Source: Bacillota bacterium
GTDB lineage: Bacteria > Bacillota > Syntrophomonadia > Syntrophomonadales > DTU052
Reading direction: 5' to 3'
NCBI GenBank assembly: GCA_029781825.1
Contig: JAKOVY010000110.1
Span: 41,938-105,937, forward strand
DNA: 64,000 bases
A model generated the notes under the pieces. The model did no database searches and was not told the origin of the DNA. It saw only the letters and a list, made by a program, of their open reading frames with translations. Shown piece by piece: positions 8,708-16,569 of the stretch; the first letter of the stretch is position 1; each line of letters starts with the position of its first letter. The position numbers and the translations under genes are program-made.

Positions 8708-9634
8708 ATGAAAAAACGATTAGCCATTGCAATTGTGTTCCTTCTGGTAAGCCTTATGGGGTTGGGGTGTGGTGATGAAACGGTAGCCGTTGTAAACGGG
8801 GAAAAGGTTACCCGCTCCCAGCTCGAAAAAATCGTAAACCTGTATGTTTCCCAGGCCAAACAGCTTTATAGCGAGGACGTTACCGAGGATCGGGAGTTCA
8901 TGAAAGAGATCGAAAAAATGGCCTTAAATGATCTCATTGACCAAACCCTGATAATCCAGAAAGCCTTAAGTGAAGGACTGGAGGCTACCGAAGCGGAAGT
9001 CAAGAAGGCCATCAAAAACTTCAAGGACAGTGCCGGAACTGAGGGATACAAAAACTTTATTAAAGCTGCCGGCATGACGGATGAGGAATTTGAAAAGGAA
9101 ATGTACAATCAGGTTCTGATCGATGAACTGCGTGAAAAGGTTATCTCCAAGGTTAAAGTGACCGCAGAGGATGTTAAGGCCTATTATGACGCGCACCCCG
9201 AGGAATTTGGCAACCTGTACGAACTGAAGGTATCGCATATACTCCTTAAAACCCGGGAAGAGGCCGAAGAAGTAATCCAAAGGCTTAAAAACGGAGAGGA
9301 TTTTGGCACCCTGGCTCAGGAGTTGTCGATTGAGCCGGCAGCTCGGGAATCAAAGGGGAATCTCGGATTTATAAACGAACAAAGCAATCTGGTTGCCGAA
9401 TTCAAAGAAGCGGCTCTTAAGCTGAAACCCGGGGAAATAACAGAGGAACCCGTAAAAACTCAGTTTGGATTCCATGTAATTAAGGCTTTTGAGGAAAGGA
9501 AGCCCCATCTGGAACCTTTTGAACAGGTGAAAGATCAGGCCGAGCTCCTAGCCAGACAGGCTAAGGAAAACCAGGCCTGGATTGATTACGTGAGTGATCT
9601 CCGCAAACAGGCCGATATCGAGACCAAGATTTAA
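8708..9634 (+). CDS. prsA: PrsA/SurA-like peptidyl-prolyl isomerase lipoprotein
   Basis: A 308-residue exported foldase. The N-terminus (MKKR then a hydrophobic stretch ending MGLGC) is a signal peptide with Cys21 as the likely lipidation site; the lipobox is slightly unusual, with Gly at -3. Residues about 25-160 form a SurA-N-like helical domain, and about 165-275 are a parvulin domain (VSHILLKTREEAEE, GFINEQSNLV, FGFHVIKAFEER). PrsA proteins help secreted proteins fold outside the membrane. It has its own promoter. Confidence 0.9.
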   Translation: MKKRLAIAIVFLLVSLMGLGCGDETVAVVNGEKVTRSQLEKIVNLYVSQAKQLYSEDVTEDREFMKEIEKMALNDLIDQTLIIQKALSEGLEATEAEVKKAIKNFKDSAGTEGYKNFIKAAGMTDEEFEKEMYNQVLIDELREKVISKVKVTAEDVKAYYDAHPEEFGNLYELKVSHILLKTREEAEEVIQRLKNGEDFGTLAQELSIEPAARESKGNLGFINEQSNLVAEFKEAALKLKPGEITEEPVKTQFGFHVIKAFEERKPHLEPFEQVKDQAELLARQAKENQAWIDYVSDLRKQADIETKI

Positions 9635-9687
9635 CCGTCGGGAAATCCTTGAGTTAAAAGCAAACAAACGAAGTGGAAAGGGTGTAA

Positions 9688-10548
9688 GTGTTGGCAGCCA
9701 CCAAGGATAAGTGTAAGGGATGTTCTGCGGCCGGGCGGGATGGCTGCAACCCTGAAAATTGCAGTCTGCCGGAAAAATCACTGCGGGGCAGTCTGAACCA
9801 GATCAAGAAAGTTGTAGCGGTTATGAGCGGCAAGGGCGGAGTAGGCAAATCAACCGTTACCAGCCTCCTGGCAGTAGGGCTGAACCGGATGGGCTACAAA
9901 GTTGGAGTGCTGGATTCTGACATAACCGGACCCAGCATACCTCGGATATTTGGCATTGAGGGCGGCAACCTGCAGGCTACGGATTTTGGGGTAATGCCTC
10001 CCTTAACCGGCGGCGGAATCAAGATAATCTCAGTAAACCTTTTCCTGCCCCGCGAGGACGACCCGGTTATCTGGAGAGGGCCCTTGTTGGCGGGCATGGT
10101 AAAGCAGTTCTGGGAGGAGACTGACTGGCGGGAATTGGATTATCTCCTGGTGGATCTGCCGCCGGGCACTGGTGATGTGCCTCTTACAGTAATGCAGTCA
10201 CTTCCTTTGGACGGGATTGTGATGGTTTCCGCTCCCCAGGAACTGGTTCTTATGGTCGTAAAAAAGGCGGTTAAAATGGCCAACAAGTTAGGCATTCCTA
10301 TTTTGGGGATGGTTGAGAATATGAGTTATGCCCGTTGCCCTCATTGCAACGAGAAGTTGGAGTTGTTTGGCGCCTCCCATGCTCGGGAGGTGGCAGATCA
10401 GATGAACATTCCCCTTTTGGGGCAGATTCCTTGGGATCCTCAGCTTAATCGTTTGATGGACCAGGGGAAAATTGAGGAGTACATGGATGATGAGGTCGCC
10501 CAATTGAGTGCGGAATTGGCGAGGAGGTTGCCCCTGGAACAGGTGTAA
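9688..10548 (+). CDS. mrp: Mrp/NBP35-family Fe-S carrier ATPase
   Basis: A 286-residue P-loop ATPase of the Mrp/ApbC/NBP35 family, which bind and transfer Fe-S clusters. The Walker A is GKGGVGKST near residue 51, DLPPGTGD follows near 150, and a CPHC pair near 215 is the usual bridging-cluster site. The N-terminus also has four Cys (C9-x2-C12-x7-C20-x4-C25), like the extra cluster of NBP35. GTG 9688 or TTG 9691 could start it; both fit the SD at 9678-9682. It lies upstream of the suf genes but is separated by a terminator. Confidence 0.9.
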   Translation: MLAATKDKCKGCSAAGRDGCNPENCSLPEKSLRGSLNQIKKVVAVMSGKGGVGKSTVTSLLAVGLNRMGYKVGVLDSDITGPSIPRIFGIEGGNLQATDFGVMPPLTGGGIKIISVNLFLPREDDPVIWRGPLLAGMVKQFWEETDWRELDYLLVDLPPGTGDVPLTVMQSLPLDGIVMVSAPQELVLMVVKKAVKMANKLGIPILGMVENMSYARCPHCNEKLELFGASHAREVADQMNIPLLGQIPWDPQLNRLMDQGKIEEYMDDEVAQLSAELARRLPLEQV

Positions 10549-10586
10549 CGGCCATGTTATTAAGGGCGTTTTTGCTCGACTACTGG

Positions 10587-10620
10587 AAGGCGGGATGTGA
10601 TTCATACCGCCTTTTGCATT
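10587..10620 (+). terminator. Terminator after mrp
   Basis: AAGGCGG pairs with CCGCCTT across a 13-base loop and runs into TTGCATT. It lies 39 bases after the mrp stop. Confidence 0.75.
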
Positions 10621-10802
10621 ACAGTTGCAGAAGTTTATTTGTGATATGGCATTGTCCTAAAGTGCCGACATTTCATGGAGCAAAAACAATGGCGTGTTTC
10701 AAGCGGATATTAGGACAGAGAGTGCTTGCCTAACCTGCCAAGAATATATATGTTGTTGGGTGCAACTGCTTTTATGTACTTCTGTATAAGGTTATAATCT
10801 AA

Positions 10803-10831
10803 TTGACGCGAGCATAGCCGATACTTATATG
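10803..10831 (+). promoter_or_regulatory. sufC: Candidate suf promoter
   Basis: TTGACG, a 17-base spacer, TATATG. A perfect TATAAT at 10793-10798 lacks a good -35, so either could be used. The sufC start codon is at 10911. Confidence 0.4.
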
Positions 10832-10910
10832 CCTCATTAATTGAGCGAATAGTTTTGATGTAGTGCACCCCTGGTATTATGTCATCGGCATGTTGAAGGG
10901 AGGATAATAT

Positions 10911-11672
10911 ATGCTTGTACTTAAAGATATTTGGCTCAGCCTTAACGGTACCAACGGCGATACTAAAGAGATATTGAGGAATATCAACCTTACCTTTGAA
11001 AGTGGGAAGCTGTATGCCATAACCGGCCCCAATGGGGGCGGCAAGACCTCAATTGCCAAGGTGATAATGGGAATCTACCAGCCCACCCGGGGACAGATAT
11101 TTTTTAATGGTGAAGATATAACCCACCTGAGCATTACTGAAAGAGCGCGCAGGGGATTGGCTTATGCTTTTCAGCAGCCCCCGCGGTTCAAGGGAGTATA
11201 TATTGAGGAGATTATGCGCATAGCCAATCCGAATATAGATGAGATGGGAATACGTTCCTATCTCAGAGACGTGGGCCTTTGTCCGGAAGACTACATCGGC
11301 CGGGACCTGGGTCCCAGCTTGAGCGGCGGAGAAACCAAACGCCTGGAGGTTGCGCATCTACTGGCAAAGGATGCATTGCTTACCATATTTGATGAACCTG
11401 AAGCCGGAGTTGACCTGTGGACCATTCAGAAGCTTATTAGTTTAATCATAAAGAGGCACCGGGAAAATCAAGGGAACACCATGGTGATTATTTCACACCA
11501 TGAGCAGTTTCTGCCGATATGTGACGAGATCATCCTCGTAGCCGACGGTGAGGTTCAGGAAAAGGGGCCGGCAGCCACCGTGTGGCCGTTAATCAGGGAC
11601 GATATCATATGCAACTGCGGTATTCGGAACGAGTGCGGGGGTGGAATGATTGAAGCTCAGCAGTATAGATAG
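10911..11672 (+). CDS. sufC: Fe-S cluster assembly ATPase SufC
   Basis: A 253-residue ABC ATPase without membrane domains. Walker A is GPNGGGKTS near residue 40, the signature is LSGGETKRLEV near 142, Walker B is LTIFDEPEAGVD near 162, and the switch His is in IISHHEQF. SufC powers SufB-type scaffolds that build Fe-S clusters. The ATG has a strong GGGAGG SD. Its 3' end overlaps the SufB-like gene by 23 bases, so the two products are probably made together. Confidence 0.9.
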   Translation: MLVLKDIWLSLNGTNGDTKEILRNINLTFESGKLYAITGPNGGGKTSIAKVIMGIYQPTRGQIFFNGEDITHLSITERARRGLAYAFQQPPRFKGVYIEEIMRIANPNIDEMGIRSYLRDVGLCPEDYIGRDLGPSLSGGETKRLEVAHLLAKDALLTIFDEPEAGVDLWTIQKLISLIIKRHRENQGNTMVIISHHEQFLPICDEIILVADGEVQEKGPAATVWPLIRDDIICNCGIRNECGGGMIEAQQYR

Positions 11673-12573
11673 CCAGCTGCTGAAGGCGGTGGCCGACCTC
11701 CACGGCATACCCAGGGGAGCCTTCAATATAAGGAAGGATGGGGAGGGACTGCTCCGGCAGTCATCCGCCAACATTGAGATTGTTCCCAAGCAAGACAAAC
11801 CCGGCATCGATATCATTGTTAAACCAGGAACCAAAAATGAGTCGGTGCATATTCCAGTAATTTTAACCAAGACCGGTTTGAAAGACTTGGTCTACAATAC
11901 CTTTATTATCGGGGAAGAAGCCGATGTGACTATAATTGCCGGCTGCGGCATTCATAATCAGGGCGACCAGGATTCTCAGCATGACGGAATCCATGAATTC
12001 ATAGTCAAGAGCGGAGCTTCCCTGAAGTATGTTGAAAAGCATTACGGGCAGGGTGACGGACAGGGCAAGCGGGTGTTGAACCCCACTACCATCGTGACCA
12101 TTGAGAAAGGCGCATACGCCGAGATGGAGATGGTGCAGATCAGGGGAGTCGACGACACCATCCGCACCACCGAAGCTTTCATTCATGACAACGGTGGACT
12201 GAAGATAGTGGAGAGGCTTTTGACCGACGGCCGACAAAAGGCAGTGTCCAATGTGACTATCCACCTAATTGGAGCAGATTCATCAGGTCAGGTTTTGTCA
12301 CGGTCAGTGGCTCAAGACGAGTCCCATCAGGTATTTCGTGCCTCCCTGGTGGGCAAGAATCGCTGCAACGGACATGTGGAGTGTGACTCGATTATCATGG
12401 GCAGCGCCCAGATAAGAGCTGTACCCGAATTGAATGCAGAGAGTGCAGAAGCGGTGCTGACCCATGAAGCGGCTATCGGCAGAATAGCCGGTGACCAGCT
12501 GATCAAGCTCATGACTCTGGGACTGGATGAAAAGGAAGCCATTGATACAATTCTGGCAGGATTCCTGCGCTAG
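11650..12573 (+). CDS. sufB: SufB/SufD-family scaffold (short, minimal SUF type)
   Basis: A 307-residue protein with the beta-helix core of SufB/SufD, much shorter than the roughly 470 residues of enterobacterial SufB. The C-terminal functional residues are recognisable: VECDSIIMG holds the Cys and LTHEAAIGRI the His-Glu pair that in SufB take part in cluster assembly. Only one SufB/D gene accompanies sufC, and no sufS, sufU or sufD follows. This two-gene layout matches the minimal SUF systems described in anaerobic archaea and Clostridia. The start is TTG 11650, 5 bases after a GTGG SD, inside the 3' end of sufC. Confidence 0.85.
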   Translation: MKLSSIDSQLLKAVADLHGIPRGAFNIRKDGEGLLRQSSANIEIVPKQDKPGIDIIVKPGTKNESVHIPVILTKTGLKDLVYNTFIIGEEADVTIIAGCGIHNQGDQDSQHDGIHEFIVKSGASLKYVEKHYGQGDGQGKRVLNPTTIVTIEKGAYAEMEMVQIRGVDDTIRTTEAFIHDNGGLKIVERLLTDGRQKAVSNVTIHLIGADSSGQVLSRSVAQDESHQVFRASLVGKNRCNGHVECDSIIMGSAQIRAVPELNAESAEAVLTHEAAIGRIAGDQLIKLMTLGLDEKEAIDTILAGFLR

Positions 12574-12591
12574 TTCGGGTGGTGGAGTACT

Positions 12592-13488
12592 ATTAATCTC
12601 TCGTTGTTCAAGACTTATGTCAAAGTAGTTGAGAACCGGAATCTTTCCCGTACCGCCGAGGAGCTTAATCTTTCCCAACCGGCGGTCAGCAAGCAGATAC
12701 AGGCTCTGGAAGAGATATATGGAGTGCTGCTTCTGGAAAGATCCGGCCGCAAGTTGAAGACTACCCCGGCCGGTGAGGCTCTCTATAACTGCGCCCAGGA
12801 GATCCTTAGAGCATTGGAAAAGACGGATCAGATTATGGAGGAGTTATCGGAGAGCCGCAGGGGGAGATTGATGCTGGGTGCCAGTACCATACCCGGACAG
12901 TATATTCTGCCCCAGTACTTAAAGAGTTTTAAGGACAGGAACCCCAATGTCAACATCTTGATGAAGATTGCGGACACCGAGAGCATCTACAGACAAGTAG
13001 CCGAGAGAGAATTGGATCTGGGGGTGGTAGGCGCCTGGATACCCAACAGCAAAGTGGACGGCTTCAAATGGATGGAGGACGAACTTATAGTCCTTGTTTC
13101 AGCACATCATCACCTGGCGGGTCGCAGCGAGGTTGACCCGAAAGAACTCATTGCGGAGAAGTGGGTCTTCCGGGAAAAGGGTTCGGGGACCCGAATGGCC
13201 ACTGAGGATATGCTGGCCGATTTGGGGATACGAGCGGCGGACCTCGACATACAGGTGGAGGTGGGCAGCACCGAAGCAGTGGTGTCCGCGGTGGAAGCCC
13301 AACTGGGTCTGGCTTTGGTTTCCCGGTATGTAGCCTCGCAATGGACCCGGAATGATAAGTTGGTGGCTCTTCCGATTGCCGGAGGAACCGCCAAACGAGA
13401 TATATATGTTATTTATCCCCGACAGAAAAACCGCCGCCGTACAGTCGACAATTTCCTCGATTTTCTCAAAACAAATCCTGCACTGTAA
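12592..13488 (+). CDS. LysR-family transcriptional regulator
   Basis: A LysR regulator of about 298 residues. The winged helix-turn-helix is clear (NLSRTAEELNLSQPAVSKQIQALEEIYG), followed by two periplasmic-binding-like lobes (GASTIPGQYILPQYL, ELDLGVVGAW, GSTEAVVSAVEAQLGLALVS) for a small effector. The usual first annotated start would be TTG 12604, but the best SD (GGTGGAG, 12581-12587) places initiation at ATT 12592, giving the classical LysR opening NLSLFKTYVKVVE. It lies 18 bases after sufB in the same direction, so it may be co-transcribed. The target is unknown. Confidence 0.85.
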   Translation: MNLSLFKTYVKVVENRNLSRTAEELNLSQPAVSKQIQALEEIYGVLLLERSGRKLKTTPAGEALYNCAQEILRALEKTDQIMEELSESRRGRLMLGASTIPGQYILPQYLKSFKDRNPNVNILMKIADTESIYRQVAERELDLGVVGAWIPNSKVDGFKWMEDELIVLVSAHHHLAGRSEVDPKELIAEKWVFREKGSGTRMATEDMLADLGIRAADLDIQVEVGSTEAVVSAVEAQLGLALVSRYVASQWTRNDKLVALPIAGGTAKRDIYVIYPRQKNRRRTVDNFLDFLKTNPAL

Positions 13489-13570
13489 ACACCTTCCTAA
13501 TAGGCATGCTCTGTGCCGGTTCGCATACGTAAAAATAACACTTGTTTTTTTCCCGGTATTTTGTTAGAAA

Positions 13571-13576
13571 TATAAT
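13571..13576 (+). promoter_or_regulatory. Possible -10 element for the polyamine genes
   Basis: A perfect TATAAT. The -35 position at 17 bases reads TTTTCC, which is poor, so this is only a candidate. It would give a leader of about 90 bases that contains the 19-codon ORF. Confidence 0.35.
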
Positions 13577-13621
13577 CTAAGTGCTATGTTCAGCGCAGGC
13601 TTTCTTTTTTAAGGAGAGCCA

Positions 13622-13681
13622 ATGTCTAGTATCAATCCGGATGGGAACTATTATAGGGAGGAGGTTATACTTTGGCCGTAA
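13622..13681 (+). CDS. Candidate 19-residue leader peptide upstream of the decarboxylase
   Basis: An ATG 5 bases behind AAGGAG (13611-13616) opens a 19-codon frame, MSSINPDGNYYREEVILWP, that stops at 13679-13681. Its end overlaps the TTG start of the decarboxylase (13672) by 10 bases and covers that gene's own SD (13656-13664), so ribosomes on the leader must pass over it. The layout resembles a translational-control leader; known examples include speFL of enterobacteria upstream of an ornithine decarboxylase. No sequence similarity to speFL is claimed. Confidence 0.45.
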   Translation: MSSINPDGNYYREEVILWP

Positions 13682-14781
13682 TTGGGATGAAGGAGGCCAA
13701 AAAACTGCAACAGACCTACGGCACCCCTCTAATGGTTGTATTCAGGAGGGAGATCGAGGACCGATTCCAAATGCTGAACGATTATCTTCCCCAGGTGCAA
13801 CCGTACTACGCTGTCAAAGCCAACCCCGATCCCGGCGTGCTTGACATCATAAAAAGCTGTAATCCGTACTTTGATGTGTGTTCCAATGCGGAGATCGAAC
13901 TGGTAAAAAGCAGGGGGGTTGATGGAGGAAACCTGATTCACACCCATCCCATTAAGAAAGAGCAAGATATCAAATTCGCGCTGGAACAGGGTATTAGCTG
14001 GTTTGTATTCGATAACGAGTACGAGCTGAATAAGTTTACAAATTACCGGGGACAGGTTAACCTGCTGCTCCGGGTCAGTTTCCCCAATCCCGACTGTGTT
14101 GTCAACCTTTCCTATAAATTTGGGGTTGATCCGGAACAGGCTGTAGATTTGGCCTTGAAAGCCAGGGACATGGGACTGGATGTAAAAGGGCTTTGTTTTC
14201 ATGTTGGCTCACAGAGCCTTAACCCGTATAAGTACGTGGATGCTATCGCTGAATGCCGCCGCATATTCAATCTGCTGGCTTTAAAGGGAATGATTCTGGA
14301 GGTACTGGATATCGGGGGAGGGTTTCCGGCCGAGTACGTTGAGAACATTATTCCGGTCAGGAATTTCTTCCGACCCATAGCAGAGGCATTAAACCGCTTC
14401 TTCCCCAATGTAAGAATTATTGCCGAACCGGGGCGTTTCCTGGTGGCGAATGCAGTAAACCTGATTCTGACAGTCATCGGCAAGTCCAAACGGGCCAACG
14501 TCTGGTGGTACTATGTGGATGACGGTCTTTACGGTTCGTTCTCCGGCAAGGTATTTGACCACTGCGATTACCCGCTGCTGGCGGAACGCCAGGGAGAAAG
14601 GGAGCAGTGTATTGTTGCTGGTCCAACTTGTGACTCTTTTGATATAATTTATCAAAATTCAAGTCTGCCCCGGCTGGAGATTGGCGACATGTTGGTGGTC
14701 CCCGCTATGGGAGCCTACACCGGTTGCAGCGCCACCAACTTCAACGGACTTCCTCCGGCCAAAACAATAGTTATCGATTAG
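13672..14781 (+). CDS. Fold-III PLP-dependent ornithine/lysine-type decarboxylase
   Basis: A 369-residue alanine-racemase-fold decarboxylase. The PLP lysine lies in YYAVKANPDP near residue 47; LCFHVGSQS, LDIGGGFP (PLP phosphate loop) and EPGRFLVA follow. VAGPTCDSFDII near residue 318 holds the active-site Cys used across the dimer, as in ornithine decarboxylase. The length is close to bacterial ODC/LDC enzymes and shorter than arginine decarboxylases. Directly downstream is spermidine synthase, so production of putrescine (or cadaverine) for spermidine-type amines is likely. Start is TTG 13672 behind a long GGGAGGAGG. Confidence 0.88.
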   Translation: MAVIGMKEAKKLQQTYGTPLMVVFRREIEDRFQMLNDYLPQVQPYYAVKANPDPGVLDIIKSCNPYFDVCSNAEIELVKSRGVDGGNLIHTHPIKKEQDIKFALEQGISWFVFDNEYELNKFTNYRGQVNLLLRVSFPNPDCVVNLSYKFGVDPEQAVDLALKARDMGLDVKGLCFHVGSQSLNPYKYVDAIAECRRIFNLLALKGMILEVLDIGGGFPAEYVENIIPVRNFFRPIAEALNRFFPNVRIIAEPGRFLVANAVNLILTVIGKSKRANVWWYYVDDGLYGSFSGKVFDHCDYPLLAERQGEREQCIVAGPTCDSFDIIYQNSSLPRLEIGDMLVVPAMGAYTGCSATNFNGLPPAKTIVID

Positions 14782-14814
14782 AGTGCAAATGCTAATGAAA
14801 GGGGAGTAAGTTCA

Positions 14815-15696
14815 ATGTCCGGTGACATAATCCGTGAGGAATCGATGACGGATCTGTGGAATGTATGGTTCAGCGAGCTGCACCAGAACAGAGTAGGGCT
14901 GACAATCAAAGTTAAACGCCTTCTTTACAGCGGTGAAAGTCCTTTTCAGAGGATAGACATCCTGGACACCTACGAGTTTGGCAAGATGCTGGTGCTGTAT
15001 GGTTCCATCATGATTACCGAGAAAGACGAGTTCATTTATCACGAGATGCTGGGACACGTGCCTCTTTTTACGCATCCTAATCCCAAACAGGTTCTGGTCA
15101 TCGGCGGCGGTGATGGAGGAACAGTCCGGGAGACCCTCAAGCATCCCGAGGTCGAACGAGTAACCATGGTGGAAATTGACGAGTTGGTGGTTCGCAAATG
15201 CCAGGAGTTTTTCCCGGAGGTAGCTGGACAGATCAGCAATCCCAAAACCCGTCTGCTGTTTGCTGATGGGGAGAAATTCCTCAGCTCTACGCAGGAGAAG
15301 TTTGATGTCATTCTCTGTGATGCCGCCGATCCCATTGGGCCGGCCGAGGTCCTGTTCCAGAAGAGTTTTCACCAGATGGCATACGACAGGTTGAATGATG
15401 ACGGCATCTTTGTTACCCAGTCGGAGTCCCCGTATTTCCATCAGCGCACCTTTAAGAAGCTGCATGAGAATCTGTCGCGGATATTCCCTATAGTCAGGGT
15501 TTACTGGGCTTATATCCCGACCTACCCCAGCGCGATATGGAGCTTTACGTTCTGCTCGAAAAAATATGACCCGTTGGCTGACTTTGACCGGGAGCGTTAT
15601 AACAAACTGCAGTTGGAGACCAACTACTACAATGATGAAATACACCATGCAGCCTTTGTACTCCCCAACTTCATCAGAAAACTGATTAACGGATAA
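14815..15696 (+). CDS. speE: Spermidine synthase (polyamine aminopropyltransferase)
   Basis: A 293-residue aminopropyltransferase with the class-I methyltransferase-like fold. VLVIGGGDGGTVRETLKHPEVERVTMVEID near residue 95 is the decarboxylated-AdoMet site, and CDAADPIGPAEVLF near residue 172 carries the catalytic Asp. It transfers an aminopropyl group to a diamine supplied by the upstream decarboxylase. An AdoMet decarboxylase is not in this window. The ATG is 33 bases after the decarboxylase stop and behind AAAGGGGAG. Confidence 0.92.
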   Translation: MSGDIIREESMTDLWNVWFSELHQNRVGLTIKVKRLLYSGESPFQRIDILDTYEFGKMLVLYGSIMITEKDEFIYHEMLGHVPLFTHPNPKQVLVIGGGDGGTVRETLKHPEVERVTMVEIDELVVRKCQEFFPEVAGQISNPKTRLLFADGEKFLSSTQEKFDVILCDAADPIGPAEVLFQKSFHQMAYDRLNDDGIFVTQSESPYFHQRTFKKLHENLSRIFPIVRVYWAYIPTYPSAIWSFTFCSKKYDPLADFDRERYNKLQLETNYYNDEIHHAAFVLPNFIRKLING

Positions 15697-15737
15697 TCTT
15701 GCCCGGCAAACAAATGAACATTTGACCGCCTGTTGGG

Positions 15738-15766
15738 TTACGCAAAGCATAAGTTGAGTGTATAAT
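15738..15766 (+). promoter_or_regulatory. Candidate promoter of the small RNA at 15773
   Basis: A perfect TATAAT at 15761-15766 with a weak -35 (TTACGC) 17 bases upstream. The expected first transcribed base falls at about 15773, exactly where a long hairpin begins. Confidence 0.45.
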
Positions 15767-15772
15767 GTCATT

Positions 15773-15855
15773 GGGTGGGTACACTCCCTTCAGGTTTGGT
15801 TTTTGGCCACAACCATAATACCTTAGGGATACCCACCCTTTTCAATACTCTTTTT
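15773..15855 (+). ncRNA. Candidate structured small RNA ending in a terminator
   Basis: From 15773 the sequence folds into one long interrupted hairpin. GGGTGGGTA (15773-15781) pairs with TACCCACCC (15830-15838), TCCCT (15785) with AGGGA (15825), AGGT (15792) with ACCT (15820), and TGGTT (15797) with AACCA (15811), about 23 pairs in all. T-rich sequence follows. It could be a free-standing small RNA or an unusually long terminator of speE. Confidence 0.4.
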
Positions 15856-15916
15856 AACCGAATAAAGTGCTGTGAACGAAACTCTGGTCGTTCTACGAAA
15901 AAATCGGGGGCGGCTC

Positions 15917-15945
15917 TTGATATGAGCCAACCCCGGTGCTATAAT
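15917..15945 (+). promoter_or_regulatory. Promoter of the tRNA Asp-Phe-Gly group
   Basis: TTGATA, a 17-base spacer, TATAAT. The -10 ends 14 bases before tRNA-Asp. Confidence 0.85.
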
Positions 15946-15959
15946 AATACTTGCGTTCT

Positions 15960-16035
15960 GGAGCCGTAGTGTAGTGGTTAACATGTCGGCCTGTCAAGCC
16001 GAAGATCGCGGGTTCAAGTCCCGTCGGCTCCGCCA
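15960..16035 (+). tRNA. tRNA-Asp (GTC)
   Basis: Complete cloverleaf: the GGAGCCG/CGGCTCC acceptor stem, anticodon loop CTGTCAA with anticodon GTC, a GGTTCAAGTCC T arm, and an encoded CCA. Confidence 0.97.
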
Positions 16036-16050
16036 TATTTTGATTAACAG

Positions 16051-16126
<76 letters not shown>

Positions 16127-16134
16127 TATAGGAT

Positions 16135-16209
16135 GCGGAAGTGGCTCAGTGGTAGAGCATCGCCTTGCCAAGGCGAGGGTCGCGAGTTCGAATCTCGTCT
16201 TCCGCTCCA
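16135..16209 (+). tRNA. tRNA-Gly (GCC)
   Basis: Complete cloverleaf with the GCGGAAG/CTTCCGC acceptor stem, anticodon GCC in TTGCCAA, and an encoded CCA. It lies 8 bases after tRNA-Phe. Confidence 0.97.
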
Positions 16210-16222
16210 GTTAAGAATTACG

Positions 16223-16246
16223 GCCGTTCGCAATGAACGGCTTTTT
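16223..16246 (+). terminator. Terminator after tRNA-Gly
   Basis: GCCGTTC pairs with GAACGGC across a 5-base loop and is followed by TTTTT. Confidence 0.9.
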
Positions 16247-16294
16247 ACACTTAAGCTTCAGGTATGGCGGCAGGTCGGGCGCCAGGGGCAGTTC

Positions 16295-16323
16295 TTGACT
16301 CGCCGCGGTGCCTGGGATATAAT
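16295..16323 (+). promoter_or_regulatory. Promoter of the tRNA Cys-Leu group
   Basis: TTGACT, a 17-base spacer, TATAAT. The -10 ends 17 bases before tRNA-Cys. Confidence 0.85.
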
Positions 16324-16340
16324 TAAGCTTGCTGAAATGA

Positions 16341-16415
16341 GGGCGGATGGCGAAGTGGAAACGCTGCGGTCTGCAAAACCGCCATTCACCGGTTCGAATC
16401 CGGTTCCGCCCTCCA
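16341..16415 (+). tRNA. tRNA-Cys (GCA)
   Basis: Complete cloverleaf with the GGGCGGA/TCCGCCC acceptor stem, anticodon GCA in CTGCAAA, discriminator T and an encoded CCA. Confidence 0.97.
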
Positions 16416-16438
16416 TTTTTGTATTCTGCATAAGACGT

Positions 16439-16527
16439 GCCCGGGTGGCGGAACAGGCAGACGCAACGGACTTAAAATCCGTCGGCCGGTGACGGCCGTG
16501 CCGGTTCGAGTCCGGCCCCGGGCACCA
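16439..16527 (+). tRNA. tRNA-Leu (TAA)
   Basis: An 89-base class II tRNA with the GCCCGGG/CCCGGGC acceptor stem, anticodon TAA in CTTAAAA, a long variable arm (CGGCCGGTGACGGCCG) and an encoded CCA. Confidence 0.97.
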
Positions 16528-16546
16528 GTAAAAGAAAAAAGGGAAT

Positions 16547-16569
16547 ACCGCCCGTGGAGGCGGTTTTTT
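16547..16569 (+). terminator. Terminator after tRNA-Leu
   Basis: ACCGCC pairs with GGCGGT across a 6-base loop, followed by TTTTT. Confidence 0.88.

Larger units (their letters stand above)
10549..10910. other. Intergenic region before suf genes
   Basis: After the terminator at 10587 I see no gene. An inverted repeat TGTCCTAA (10653-10660) / TTAGGACA (10710-10717) encloses 49 bases. Two promoter-like signals follow, a TATAAT at 10793 and TTGACG-17-TATATG at 10803. Confidence 0.5.
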
